Notes under the pieces: generated by a model | The model's database searches: none | Seen by the model: only the letters and a program-made list of their open reading frames with translations | Told to the model about the DNA's origin: nothing | Made by a program: the position numbers and the translations under genes | Shown: piece by piece, positions 42,410 through 52,595 of the stretch | Position numbering within the stretch: position 1 is the stretch's first letter | Layout: each line of letters opens with the position of its first letter | Source: Geobacter sp. OR-1 | GTDB taxonomy: Bacteria > Desulfobacterota > Desulfuromonadia > Geobacterales > DSM-12255 | NCBI RefSeq assembly: GCF_000813145.1 | Contig: NZ_BAZF01000002.1 | Location: 1 to 64,000 of the forward strand | Length of the DNA: 64,000 bases | Reading direction: 5' to 3'

Positions 42410-42988
42410 TTGCGTACGATCAATATCATTCTTGGAATGGCGCTGCTGATAGGGGGTTGTGCGTTTGAAGTCGACAATGCCGTGAATATGGACTTGGCCC
42501 CTGGCGAATCAACCCAGATCAAGTGGGTCAGTCAGAACCGGGGAGCTCCCTCCGGAGATGCGCAACTGCTCGCGGCAAAGGTGTTGCAAAGCGGCGGAAC
42601 TTCACAGAAATCCGGAGGGCTGTTTGCCTGGTTGATGTCCGAAGATCCACCGTTTGCCATCGTTGCCGTGGACGAGAAGAAGTCGGACAAAGATGAGAAT
42701 ACGGTGAGGACCTTGTACAGCTTCGAGGAAGAAACCGTCATTGCGGTCAGTTATCCGGAATTCATCGAACAAACCGAAGAGGAAAAGGACAAACGGGAAC
42801 AATACGCCCGCGAAGTCGCCATACAGGCAAAAGAGAAGAGGCTGCCGCTCATGCCGCTCCTGTATGAAGGGAAATACGCCTATTCCCCCCGTTACGACGG
42901 CAGTTGCACAGTAGTGGTCACGGAAAAGAATGCCAAGTACAAAGTCACCGGCACGTTCACTATCGACGTTTGCCGGGACGGGAACTGA
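42410..42988 (+). CDS. Hypothetical lipoprotein
   Basis: TTG start at 42410 seven bases after AGGGGG. The 192-residue protein has a lipoprotein signal with lipobox LIGGC (Cys17). The body is charged, with no recognised domain, and a Cys pair toward the end (GSCTVVV and IDVCRDG). The last 29 bases overlap the convergent inositol-phosphatase-family gene. An alternative start would remove the signal peptide. Nothing ties it to the efflux operon beyond its position. Confidence 0.65.
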   Translation: MRTINIILGMALLIGGCAFEVDNAVNMDLAPGESTQIKWVSQNRGAPSGDAQLLAAKVLQSGGTSQKSGGLFAWLMSEDPPFAIVAVDEKKSDKDENTVRTLYSFEEETVIAVSYPEFIEQTEEEKDKREQYAREVAIQAKEKRLPLMPLLYEGKYAYSPRYDGSCTVVVTEKNAKYKVTGTFTIDVCRDGN

Positions 42989-43748
42989 TGATCTCCAGCA
43001 TTTCATCATGGACCAGCCGGTTGCTGGCAACAATCCTGTGGTCGTATACCGAGTACGCGTCACCCGAATAGTTTGTGACCCGCCCTCCGGCCTCTTGAAC
43101 AAGCAGTTTTCCGGCTGCCACATCCCACGGTTTCAGCTTGCACTCCCAGAAACCGTCGAGCCGGCCGGCGGCGACATAAGCAAGATCCAGCGCTGCCGCG
43201 CCGAATCGCCTCACACCTTGCGTCGCCATGGTGAACCGGGCGTACAGCTCCAGGTTGTTCTCGTTATCCCAGGTCCGGTCATACGGAAATCCGGACGCTA
43301 GGATGCTGCTCTTCAACTCCGTTATTGCCGACACCGCCAGCCTGTTTCCGTTCAGAAACGCCCCTTCCCCCCTTATTGCCGTGAACATCTCGTCCATACA
43401 GGGGTGATAAAGGGCAGCAACGCTAATCTCGCCATCGATCTCCAGTCCGATGGACACGCAGAACCATGGCAGCCGGTGGGCAAAGTTCGTCGTTCCGTCA
43501 AGCGGGTCCACTATCCAGGCCGCATTGCCCCGGCGGGCACCATAGTCGTTTTCCTCGGCCAGGATATCGCTGCCAGGGAAGGCAGCGCGCAGCATCTTCA
43601 CTATCAATGATTCGCTTTCCCGGTCCACCTCGGTCACCAGATCGATCGCACCTTTGTGCGAGACCTTGAAATCGCCCCCCAGGCGCTTCAGCTGGAGTTT
43701 GCCGGCCGCTCTCGCCGCCTGTTCCGCAACCATGAGATACTCATTCAT
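42960..43748 (-). CDS. Inositol monophosphatase family protein (SuhB-like)
   Basis: ATG at 43748 with GGAG just upstream gives 262 residues, the normal family size. The magnesium-dependent phosphatase motifs are intact: ILAEENDYG (Glu ligand), the WIVDPLDGTTNFAHRLP metal site, and the C-terminal CKLKPWDVAAGKLLVQEAGG (Asp ligand). Proteins of this family hydrolyse inositol or related sugar monophosphates, and E. coli SuhB also aids rRNA transcription. Substrate specificity cannot be told here. Monocistronic. Confidence 0.92.
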   Translation of the reverse strand: MNEYLMVAEQAARAAGKLQLKRLGGDFKVSHKGAIDLVTEVDRESESLIVKMLRAAFPGSDILAEENDYGARRGNAAWIVDPLDGTTNFAHRLPWFCVSIGLEIDGEISVAALYHPCMDEMFTAIRGEGAFLNGNRLAVSAITELKSSILASGFPYDRTWDNENNLELYARFTMATQGVRRFGAAALDLAYVAAGRLDGFWECKLKPWDVAAGKLLVQEAGGRVTNYSGDAYSVYDHRIVASNRLVHDEMLEIISSRPGKRR

Positions 43749-43854
43749 CTCTCTGCTCCGATGTATTAATCGCCACCTGCGATGCAAAAACGGCAGCCTG
43801 CCTACAAACTATACACTGCTGCCGTATATTTACCAACGAGTGGATAATCCGGTG

Positions 43855-44607
43855 TTATGGAAGGGATAGCGGGAAGCGAAGGATAAAGCAGGTACCGATA
43901 CCTTGGCGGCTTTCAACAGCGATGCTCCCGCCCATGGCAGTAACGATCTCCCTGGTCACGAACAGACCCAGCCCGGTCCCTTCGCCCGCCTTCTTGGTAG
44001 TATAAAAGGGCTCGAAGATGTTTTCCAGCTCCTGCGGCGGAATTCCGTGACCGGTATCGGACACCCGGATTTCGCAGATGTCGTCACCGGATCTGGCGCT
44101 GGTAATGGTAATGGCTCCGCCCCCTTCCATTGCATGAAGGGCGTTCATCACGAGATTTATGAATATCTGTTTCAGGCGGCCGGCATCAAGCGACAGGATC
44201 GGGATGCCGTGGTCAAGGCGTTGCGATATCTGCACCGATCGTTTCTGGATTTCATAGACTAGGAGTTGCAGCACGTCCCTGATAACGAGGTTTATATCTG
44301 CTTCGCACCCCTCACCGCTGTCCAGCCGGCCAAAGGTGAGGATGCTGCGGCTGATTTGCGATAACCGCTGCGCTTCAGTACCGATACGCTCAAGCAGTTC
44401 AAATACGTGCTCCGGAAGCCTTTCCTCGCGCATGATCAACTGGGTGGCCGCAGCAATTACCGACAACGGGGTGTTAAGCTCATGAATTACCCCCACGGCA
44501 AGCTGACCGAGTTCAGCCATCTTCTCGTTGTAAGCCAGCTGATTAAGAAAACGGCTGTCAATGGCCGTGTCTTTCTCTATGATATTTTTAATCAGCTTCG
44601 GTTCCAT
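43855..44607 (-). CDS. Cytoplasmic sensor histidine kinase without sensor domain
   Basis: A ~250-residue kinase core with no membrane helix. A short N-terminal helix leads directly into the H box VGVIHELNTPLSVIAAATQ, followed by a HATPase domain with NLVMNALHAMEGGG, DTGHGIPPQELENIFEPFY and GTGLGLFVTREI. The start is uncertain: the ATG at 44607 is used, and in-frame starts up to 44631 exist. Input must come through a partner protein. No receiver gene is adjacent, so it is an orphan kinase. Confidence 0.88.
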   Translation of the reverse strand: MEPKLIKNIIEKDTAIDSRFLNQLAYNEKMAELGQLAVGVIHELNTPLSVIAAATQLIMREERLPEHVFELLERIGTEAQRLSQISRSILTFGRLDSGEGCEADINLVIRDVLQLLVYEIQKRSVQISQRLDHGIPILSLDAGRLKQIFINLVMNALHAMEGGGAITITSARSGDDICEIRVSDTGHGIPPQELENIFEPFYTTKKAGEGTGLGLFVTREIVTAMGGSIAVESRQGIGTCFILRFPLSLP

Positions 44608-44883
44608 TTGGCCTCTGGACATCTGCAGCAAATGCCATCAAGGATTGATTCGTAGAAATATCCAGGAAATTAGTAACATAAGCCGTGCCCGTACCTGGAT
44701 AACAAAAGCAGATCCGACCCAAAACGCAGAAACAGCTCCACTATAAAAAACTATACCATCAAGTGAGACGCACAAGCCGTGCCATCAAACTAACCCCTTA
44801 AATTCATGCATTATTTCGGCCAGCACAAACATTCCGAGCCGCATCACCGCTTATTTTTTCATCATCAAAAACATGGATTATGC

Positions 44884-44918
44884 ACAAAAAAAAGGCCGCC
44901 AGAGGGGCGGCCTTTTTC
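44884..44918 (-). terminator. Terminator after amtB
   Basis: AAAGGCCGCC and GGCGGCCTTT arms around AGAGG, with A8 on the left and T5 on the right. Functional for the minus-strand amtB gene and possibly both ways. The ~270 bases between it and the kinase gene carry no supported gene. Confidence 0.85.
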
Positions 44919-44936
44919 AGGCAAGGCAAAGCGCCT

Positions 44937-46400
44937 TTAGTTGTATGCGCTTTCCGAATGCTGTGTCTGATCGAGCCCCATGATCTCATCCTCTTTCTCA
45001 ACCCTGAGACCGATGGTCTTTTCGAGTATGAACGAAATGACCAGGGTAACGATGAACGCATAGGCGCCGGCTGCCGCAACGGCAATCAGCTGGATGATGA
45101 ACTGCTTGACATTGCCGGAGGTGAGGCCGGTTGCCCCGACGGTGGCAAAGACACCGGTCAGCAGGGCGCCGGTAGTGCCGCCGATACCATGCACGCCAAA
45201 GGCGTCAAGGGAGTCGTCGTACTTCAGCTTTGCTTTCATGAGCACACCACCATAGCAGACCACTCCGGCAACGAGACCGAGGATGATGGCAGCGCCAGGC
45301 TGAACAAAACCGGCTGCCGGTGTAATGACGACCAGACCGGCAACTACACCGGAACCGAAACCGAGGGCAGAAGGCTTGCCGGAATGAACCCATTCGGCGA
45401 TCATCCATGACAACCCGCCGGCAGCCGGTGCGATGGTCGTGGTGGCAAAGGCGAGACCGGCAAGGCCACCGGCAGCATCCGAACAGTTGACGCCAACAAT
45501 CGCACTACCGGCGTTAAAGCCGAACCAGCCGAACCAGAGCATGCCGACACCGAGCATGGTAAGAGGAAGGCTGTGGGGAGCCATCCGCTCAGTCGGAAAC
45601 CCGTGCCGCTTGCCGAGGAAGATCAAGGCGGCCAGAGCCGAGATACCTGAAGAGAGATGAACAACGGTACCGCCGGCAAAGTCAAGAGCGCCCTTCTTGA
45701 AGAGCCAGCCGTCGGTCATCCAGACCCAGTGTGCCAGCGGGTCATAGACCAGGGTGGTCCAGAGCAGAACAAAAACACAGTAAGCCGAGAACTTGATCCG
45801 CTCTGCCAAAGCACCTGAGATAAGGGCCACAGTGATCATGGCAAACATGCACTGATACATGGCAAAGACATACTCAGGTATGGAGCCCGGTTCAGTGGTC
45901 ACGTTCTGAAACAAGGCAAAGACCGGATTGCCATCCTTGAATGTAATCAGACCGTTCAGCAGCGCTTTGCTGGAATTGCCGATCAGCCCCATGAAGGCAT
46001 CCGGGCCAAAGGAGAGGGAGTAGCCGATGATCGCCCACTGCACCCCTACGATCCCCATGGCGACAAAAGAGTGCATGATGGTTGAGAGCACGTTCTTCTG
46101 GCGGACCATGCCGCCGTAAAAGAAGGCCAGGCCAGGTATCATGAAGAGGACCAGGGCAGAGGAAATCAGCATCCATGCGGTGTCGCCCGTATTAAGCACC
46201 GGATCGACATTTTTCGGTTTGGGAGCCTCTGCCGGTGCCGCGGGAGCAACTGCGGGGGTTGCAACCGCGCTCTTGGCGGAAGAAATCGTTGCCTGAGCCG
46301 ATGCTGCCGGTGTTTTTGCCTCTTCGGCGAAAAGAGCAATCGGGGCAGTGAGCAGGCTGATGGCCAGGAACAGCCAGAGAATCGATAGTTTTGCTTTCAT
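44937..46400 (-). CDS. amtB: Ammonium transporter AmtB
   Basis: ATG at 46400 chosen for the GGAGG six bases upstream; the frame extends further but without a ribosome site. The 487-residue protein has a signal-like helix followed by an Ala/Pro-rich stretch (~20-65) and then the eleven-helix Amt core. Its landmarks are DTAWMLISSALVLFMIPGLAFFYGG, FAGGTVVHLSSGISALAAL, FGFNAGSAIVG and DAFGVHGIGGTTGALLTG, including the twin-His pore residues. It passes ammonium across the inner membrane and is gated by GlnK. It lies 37 bases after glnK in the standard glnK-amtB operon. Confidence 0.95.
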   Translation of the reverse strand: MKAKLSILWLFLAISLLTAPIALFAEEAKTPAASAQATISSAKSAVATPAVAPAAPAEAPKPKNVDPVLNTGDTAWMLISSALVLFMIPGLAFFYGGMVRQKNVLSTIMHSFVAMGIVGVQWAIIGYSLSFGPDAFMGLIGNSSKALLNGLITFKDGNPVFALFQNVTTEPGSIPEYVFAMYQCMFAMITVALISGALAERIKFSAYCVFVLLWTTLVYDPLAHWVWMTDGWLFKKGALDFAGGTVVHLSSGISALAALIFLGKRHGFPTERMAPHSLPLTMLGVGMLWFGWFGFNAGSAIVGVNCSDAAGGLAGLAFATTTIAPAAGGLSWMIAEWVHSGKPSALGFGSGVVAGLVVITPAAGFVQPGAAIILGLVAGVVCYGGVLMKAKLKYDDSLDAFGVHGIGGTTGALLTGVFATVGATGLTSGNVKQFIIQLIAVAAAGAYAFIVTLVISFILEKTIGLRVEKEDEIMGLDQTQHSESAYN

Positions 46401-46437
46401 GGGTAAACCTCCAATCATTTCTTGAATCCTTGATCCG

Positions 46438-47675
<1,238 letters not shown>

Positions 47676-47762
47676 GTCCAATCTCCTTTGATGTCTATTG
47701 ATTTCCGTCATGCAATCACAATTTGAATCAATTACCTGGCTACCCCCTTTCAATCATATCCC

Positions 47763-47847
47763 AAAAAAAATGGCGCCTCTCACTTGGAGTGAGATGGCGC
47801 CATTGCCGTGTATTCTTGTCGCACTACCTTGTGCGGTCAGATATTTG
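47763..47847 (-). promoter_or_regulatory. ANTAR-type antitermination leader with terminator
   Basis: Downstream of the sigma-54-type promoter the RNA can form hairpin P1 (CGCAC-AAGGTA-GTGCG, 47835-47820) with a six-base loop that has A at position 1 and G at position 4. Twelve bases later, P2 (GGC-AATGGC-GCC, 47807-47796) has the same A1/G4 loop. P2 uses the 5' arm of a perfect terminator (47802-47763, ending in T8), so the two are mutually exclusive. This is the layout recognised by ANTAR-domain antiterminators such as NasR, EutV and Geobacter GnfR. The P2 stem is short. Confidence 0.7.
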
Positions 47848-47857
47848 TCTTCACATT

Positions 47858-47873
47858 AGCACAGGGTGTGCCA
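47858..47873 (-). promoter_or_regulatory. Sigma-54 promoter of the outer-membrane/glnK/amtB locus
   Basis: Minus strand TGGCACACCCTGTGCT, matching the TGGCAC-N5-TTGCW consensus at all -24 positions and three of four core -12 positions, with exact GG-N10-GC spacing. The transcript would start near 47847, just before hairpin P1. Confidence 0.8.
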
Positions 47874-47950
47874 TAAAGCATCGTTACTGTTTTTTACTGC
47901 TTAATCAGATAGTTGCATCACAGAATAACTAATAGTAGAGGAGAAGCCCT

Positions 47951-47966
47951 GCTTGAATATGGTGCC
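47951..47966 (-). promoter_or_regulatory. Candidate NtrC-type upstream activator site
   Basis: Minus strand GGCACCATATTCAAGC has one good half of the NtrC operator GCACCATATT-GGTGC, about 80 bases upstream of the -24 element. The second half is poor, so this is tentative. The rest of 47874-48117 holds no gene. Confidence 0.35.
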
Positions 47967-48117
47967 GGCAGCGCAAATTGCCTATTTATTTTGCATCAAT
48001 CAAAATAGAAAAATTTAATAAATGAATCGATTACCGCACTGGATTTTGTCGGCATAGCCGATATAATTGTTCAGAAAGGGGTTTACTTGCCCCAACATAC
48101 TGTTTCAGAGGTAATAA

Positions 48118-49032
48118 ATGAAGATACTCGTAGCAGAAGATGACCCGGTTGCACTGGGATTTCTGGAACTGTCCCTGGGCAAATGGGGTTATGAAACCGA
48201 GATTGTATACGATGGGGCCGCAGCTCTAGAGATGCTCAGAAAGCCTGATGCCCCAAAGCTCGCCATCCTTGACTGGATGATGCCCAAAATGGACGGGATT
48301 GATGTATGCAAAGAGATGCGCAAATCCGCTGAAGGCGAGCATGGGTATACCTATATAATTCTCCTCACTATCAGATCATCACTTTACGATATGGTAAACG
48401 GGATTGCCGCAGGCGCCGACGATTACATAATAAAACCGTTCATTCCCCAGGATCTCAAGGTAAGGATTGACGCCGGCAGACGCATCGTTGAATTGCAGGA
48501 AAAACTGATCGAGAGCAAAAGGGCTCTCATATCTAGCTCTGCCAATGATCTGGGGACCCGCACCTGGAATCGCTCCAAGATAATTTCACTCATTGAGGCT
48601 GAACTCAACCGGTCAAAGCGGAAAGGGCGCACACAAAGCCTGGCCATAATAAAAATCGACAATTACTTTGATATGCTTGCAGAGATCGGCCCCAAGAATC
48701 TGGATGAATTTCTCTGCAACGCCATGAACCGAATCCAGAAGACCGTGCGCTCCTATGATTCCATCGGCCGTTACTCTGACGACGAATTTCTGATCCTCTT
48801 CCCGGAAACAGTCAGCAGCGAGATGCCCACCATAGTTGACCGGGTTTTCAACACAATTAATGAAATCAGCTTTCCACATCCGGAGGGGAAATTTCCTCTT
48901 TCAGTAACCATTGGGGTAGTAACCTGCAAAGGGGACATAGCAGAGGAAAAACTGATTTCAGAGGCTAACGCGGCACTGATTCAGGCCCCGAATAATGGCA
49001 GCAACAGGGCATATTTCTCGGTCATCCAGTAA
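48118..49032 (+). CDS. Response regulator with degenerate GGDEF domain
   Basis: A 304-residue protein: a receiver domain (~1-120) with acidic pocket EDD (7-9), phosphoacceptor Asp52 in AILDWMMPKMDG and KPF at 106-108, then a GGDEF-type domain (~145-300). At the active-site turn the sequence is GRYSDDEFLILFP. Residues 220-224 read SDDEF instead of GG(D/E)EF, so both glycines are lost. In known diguanylate cyclases this abolishes c-di-GMP synthesis. The protein probably acts as a c-di-GMP/GTP receptor or protein-interaction domain. A GAGGT ribosome site precedes the ATG. Confidence 0.9.
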   Translation: MKILVAEDDPVALGFLELSLGKWGYETEIVYDGAAALEMLRKPDAPKLAILDWMMPKMDGIDVCKEMRKSAEGEHGYTYIILLTIRSSLYDMVNGIAAGADDYIIKPFIPQDLKVRIDAGRRIVELQEKLIESKRALISSSANDLGTRTWNRSKIISLIEAELNRSKRKGRTQSLAIIKIDNYFDMLAEIGPKNLDEFLCNAMNRIQKTVRSYDSIGRYSDDEFLILFPETVSSEMPTIVDRVFNTINEISFPHPEGKFPLSVTIGVVTCKGDIAEEKLISEANAALIQAPNNGSNRAYFSVIQ

Positions 49033-49090
49033 CAGAACAGGCGGTCTTCCCGAGAAAACCGCCTGCTGATCTTATCCATCTCCCATTATC

Positions 49091-49780
49091 TTAAAACATG
49101 TAATGAACGATGGTATCCGCTATCTTTTCCGTTGAACTCCTGGCGTTATTGAAGACCATATGATACAGGGTCGGGTCATCCAGCGAACGGTTCAGGAAGT
49201 CCTTCACGAACTTGTCCCGAACCTGCTGGCGGCTCAACACCATCTCCTGAGCCTCGTTAAGCGAAATCCCGAGCCGTTTGGCTATTGATCCGACCTTGTA
49301 TTCACCGGGGGCGACCAGCCTGAAATGATAGCAGTTTTCCAGTGTCCTGGTGACAACTGCCCCGCCCCGGCCAACGATGATTACATTTCCGGCTGTGGCG
49401 AGCGATATAATGTGACGGCAGAGAATCCGGTAGTGATCCTTGTCGCTTTTCCAGTTAGGAGAAAAGGTTGAGATGATGTCGTCCAGAAATCTCGGTTTAG
49501 TGCCGAGGTTTTTCAGGATCTCTTCCGACACATTGTGATTCTTTGCCACCTCTTCGAGTAGCGCCTTGTCCATGAGCGCCCATGAACTGCCGGTCTTCTT
49601 CTCCAGCAATGACTTCAATTTTTCCGCCATTGGATAGGCTTCGCAACCGAATTCCCGTGAAATGGTCACCGTTGGCTTGAATTTCGGCTTGCTGGAAGAT
49701 ATTTCCCCCTGAACCCTTCTGGTTACTTCGACAAGCCCGGAGAGCCTCTGCTCAATGGATGGGATTAAATTATGCGGCAT
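49091..49780 (-). CDS. Cytidylate kinase-like family protein
   Basis: A 229-residue protein of the cytidylate-kinase-like (AAA_26) family. It has TVTISREFGCEAYPMAEKL, where the P-loop is shortened relative to true Cmk; WALMDKALLEEVAKNHNVSEE; VIIVGRGGAVVTRTLENCYHFRLVAP; and the C-terminal basic RQQVRDKFVKDFLNRS. Family members are common in Geobacter-like and clostridial genomes, and their substrate is not established. A separate housekeeping cmk is expected elsewhere. Monocistronic. Confidence 0.8.
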   Translation of the reverse strand: MPHNLIPSIEQRLSGLVEVTRRVQGEISSSKPKFKPTVTISREFGCEAYPMAEKLKSLLEKKTGSSWALMDKALLEEVAKNHNVSEEILKNLGTKPRFLDDIISTFSPNWKSDKDHYRILCRHIISLATAGNVIIVGRGGAVVTRTLENCYHFRLVAPGEYKVGSIAKRLGISLNEAQEMVLSRQQVRDKFVKDFLNRSLDDPTLYHMVFNNARSSTEKIADTIVHYMF

Positions 49781-49970
49781 ATGATCCTCCTTTCAAAAAA
49801 TATTCAGCACCGTCCATTGTCCTGTAATTTAATTACGCCTCGCTTTTGCGCAGAGTCAAGTGCTCGATGTAATTTTCCTGGTTCGGAAAGATTCCAGAAC
49901 TACGGACATAGATCGGACAAGGCTCAGGGGAGGGTCCGAGGGGGTAGGATCGGTGACAGCTGATTTGGCG

Positions 49971-50372
49971 TCAGGAGAGAGAAATCTTTTTCAGCACCAG
50001 GTTAAACGCATCAGGTTCAAGCGGTTTATTCAGATAGGCCTTTACCCCGAGTGCGCGGCATCTGGCCTTATCGCTCTCCTGGGGCGATGAGGAGAGAACG
50101 ATTACCGGGATGCGCTTCATCCGGTCATCCGTATTCATCCGTTCCAGAAACTGGAAACCATCTACCTTCGGCATTCTGAGGTCGAGAATGATCAACTCTG
50201 GCAACGATGAAGCCCGTTGATCAGATGCTATTCCCCCCCATAGAACTCGTAGGGCCTCTTCTCCTTCGTTGGCAACTGCGACATTGCTGATTTTCATTTT
50301 TTTCAGGGTTCTCAAGGTCAAAAACTGATCATCAGGCTGATCTTCCACCAGAAGCACCGGCCACGAATTCAT
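49971..50372 (-). CDS. Single-domain response regulator
   Basis: A 133-residue receiver-only protein of the Rcp1/CheY-like type: LLVEDQPDDQFLTLRTLKK with the acidic pair, LPELIILDLRMPKVDGFQFLERM with the phosphoacceptor Asp, PVIVLSSSPQESD and AYLNKPLEPD with the conserved Lys. GAGGG precedes the ATG. It is divergent from a sensor kinase gene 168 bases away and is its likely partner, although the pairing is inferred from position only. The 49781-49970 gap has no gene. Confidence 0.88.
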   Translation of the reverse strand: MNSWPVLLVEDQPDDQFLTLRTLKKMKISNVAVANEGEEALRVLWGGIASDQRASSLPELIILDLRMPKVDGFQFLERMNTDDRMKRIPVIVLSSSPQESDKARCRALGVKAYLNKPLEPDAFNLVLKKISLS

Positions 50373-50540
50373 AAGTTGCCCTCACATTGAAATAGAAAAA
50401 AACTGGTAACCCCAATTCCTATAGATATTCATGAAGAGATATCGGCCGCACTAATGAAAACTTGAGAGTTTTTTTAATGAGGCAAATCCCGGGCAAAATT
50501 TTCTGGCAATTTAGTCATACAGAAGCTAATCTTCCGGACC

Positions 50541-52535
50541 ATGAGCATTAAAACCAATATGCAGATCGCGCTATTGCTGGTTGTTTCGGTCTTGCTTGCC
50601 ACCGTAGGATACATGGGGTGGAGCACGATCAGGATCAGCAATCAGCTGGACCGGCTGATGCCCTCAGTTGTCCATCTGGAATCAATCGCATCCGCCAGGG
50701 TAGGAATTACAAGACAGATGAAAGAGGTCGTGGATTGCATGGTATCGAAATCCGCCACCTCTCAAGCAGAATTCGATAAGATCTCATTGGCCACTGAAGA
50801 GCATTTTTCCCGATGGGAATCAGCACTTCGCGATAAACGGGACAGCAGCGACTTTACTGACAATGAAGAGTTGAAACTCCTGAACCAGATCAGGGACAAT
50901 TATCGGGAATGGCACGGCCTGGCTGTCAATGTCATAGAGTATTGCCAGAGGAAAGAATTCGGCCGCGCCAAAGCCGTGCTGTCGGAAACCTCGTATCTCG
51001 TGCAAGAAAATGCCCTGCTCAAAGGCATTGACAATGCACTGGAGGACGGCAACAGCAAAGTCGTCACCGAGTTCCATCTGCTGGTCATGGCTCTGGGCCG
51101 GCTCCCGTGGTCAAACTATAAAGCGCTTCGCAAGCTGGAACGGGTACAATCCACCGTTGATTCCGCAGTTGCGCTGAGCAGGATAAATGCCGGTTTAAGC
51201 AAGCAGCTGAAGGAAGTAATGGATGACCTGGTGTCGCCGGTCAACTCGCTCCGCCCGTTTGGCTGGGCCGGCAATGAGACACAGACTGCGTTGAACGATT
51301 TCCGGAGGTCAGCGCGAAAACTGGTTGAACTGGGCCTTCCCGAGAGCAGCAAGCTGCTGTCCCAGGCCACTACGCTGGAAAACCAGTACATCAAATTCAC
51401 CATCCTTTGCCAGCAGGCAATGTCGAGCCGGCAGGCAGGCGATGTCATCAAGGCGGCACAACTCGCCGACATTGTCGTCGAACAGGCCATGCAAGAAGGT
51501 CTGACCCCCAACTTGAAAGAGTCGCTCAACGAAAGCAACCGAGAGATTCAAGAGTTGAGCAGCTCGGTCGGGTGGCAGGGTATCGGGGTTGTCACTGTCG
51601 GCGCCATGCTGGTGCTGGCTGCGCTGCTGGCATCATTGCGAGGGATACTGAAAACCTTTGCCCTGCTGGAACGGGAGACATCGGCCATTGCCGCCGGTAA
51701 TCTTGACTACCGTATCGATATCCCGGCAAATACCGAGTTGGGGAAGCTCGCCTCATCTTTCAACAGCATGACCGACAGCCTCCAAAGGACCGATGCCGAC
51801 CTCCGCGAACTAAATGCCGGCCTCGAACAGAGAGTGGCGGAACGGACCGCCCAGCTTGCCATGGTTAATGAAGACCTGCGGCTATTCAGTTCATCGGTCT
51901 GCCACGACCTGAGATCCCCACTCTCTTCAATCAGCGGTTATAGTCAGCTTCTTCTGATGACCGCCTCCGACACCCTTGAGCCGCAAACCCAAGAGGCTCT
52001 GCAAAGGATTATCGCCAGCTCGGAAGAGATGTCCGAAATTATCGGTGCACTTATGAAGCTTGCCCGGGTGACCGAGGACGAAATCAGCTGCGAACCGGTG
52101 GATCTGACCCTCATCGCCAGTCTTGTTGTTGCCGAGATTCAGGAACGTCATCCCTGCCGTAAGGTAAACGTCGAGATCGGCAAAGAGTTGCATGCCTGCG
52201 GAGACGGCATGCTGCTCAAGCTGGTGCTGGAAAACCTGATCGGAAATGCCTGGAAATTCACCTCCTACAAAGAGGACGGTGCTATCAAATTCGATTGTTC
52301 AAGAGATAACGGGGAAGCGATCTATTATGTTGCCGACAACGGCGCCGGTTTTGACATGTCAATGGCGGATTCGCTCTTCAGACCGTTCGGGAGGCTGCAC
52401 CGATCCGAGGAATTCGACGGCACCGGCATTGGCCTTGCCACCGTAAAACGTATCATAGACCGGCACGGCGGCAGGATCTGGGCCACGGGCGAACCGGGCA
52501 AAGGTGCAACATTTTATTTCACTCTCGGCTCCTGA
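50541..52535 (+). CDS. HAMP-containing sensor histidine kinase
   Basis: A 664-residue membrane kinase: helix 1 (~8-30), a long helical periplasmic region (~31-340) resembling a four-helix-bundle receptor module and carrying no named ligand domain, helix 2 (~345-365), HAMP (~366-420), a coiled coil (LRELNAGLEQRVAERTAQL), the H box FSSSVCHDLRSPLSSISGYS, and a HATPase domain with NLIGNAWKFTSY, DNGAGFDM and GTGIGLATVKRII. The H-box style (CHDLRSPL) is shared with phytochrome-type kinases that signal to Rcp1-like receivers, which fits the divergent receiver-only gene. Confidence 0.9.
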   Translation: MSIKTNMQIALLLVVSVLLATVGYMGWSTIRISNQLDRLMPSVVHLESIASARVGITRQMKEVVDCMVSKSATSQAEFDKISLATEEHFSRWESALRDKRDSSDFTDNEELKLLNQIRDNYREWHGLAVNVIEYCQRKEFGRAKAVLSETSYLVQENALLKGIDNALEDGNSKVVTEFHLLVMALGRLPWSNYKALRKLERVQSTVDSAVALSRINAGLSKQLKEVMDDLVSPVNSLRPFGWAGNETQTALNDFRRSARKLVELGLPESSKLLSQATTLENQYIKFTILCQQAMSSRQAGDVIKAAQLADIVVEQAMQEGLTPNLKESLNESNREIQELSSSVGWQGIGVVTVGAMLVLAALLASLRGILKTFALLERETSAIAAGNLDYRIDIPANTELGKLASSFNSMTDSLQRTDADLRELNAGLEQRVAERTAQLAMVNEDLRLFSSSVCHDLRSPLSSISGYSQLLLMTASDTLEPQTQEALQRIIASSEEMSEIIGALMKLARVTEDEISCEPVDLTLIASLVVAEIQERHPCRKVNVEIGKELHACGDGMLLKLVLENLIGNAWKFTSYKEDGAIKFDCSRDNGEAIYYVADNGAGFDMSMADSLFRPFGRLHRSEEFDGTGIGLATVKRIIDRHGGRIWATGEPGKGATFYFTLGS

Positions 52536-52543
52536 TAGAAATA

Positions 52544-52570
52544 AAAAAAGGGGGGCATGAACGCCCCCCT
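52544..52570 (-). terminator. Terminator after the RCC1-repeat gene
   Basis: Minus strand GGGGGGC-GTTCAT-GCCCCCC followed by TTTTTTTA. It lies just after the kinase stop on the other strand and serves the convergent RCC1-repeat gene. Confidence 0.8.
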
Positions 52571-52595
52571 GGAAAATCCGTTATCTGATACCTGC

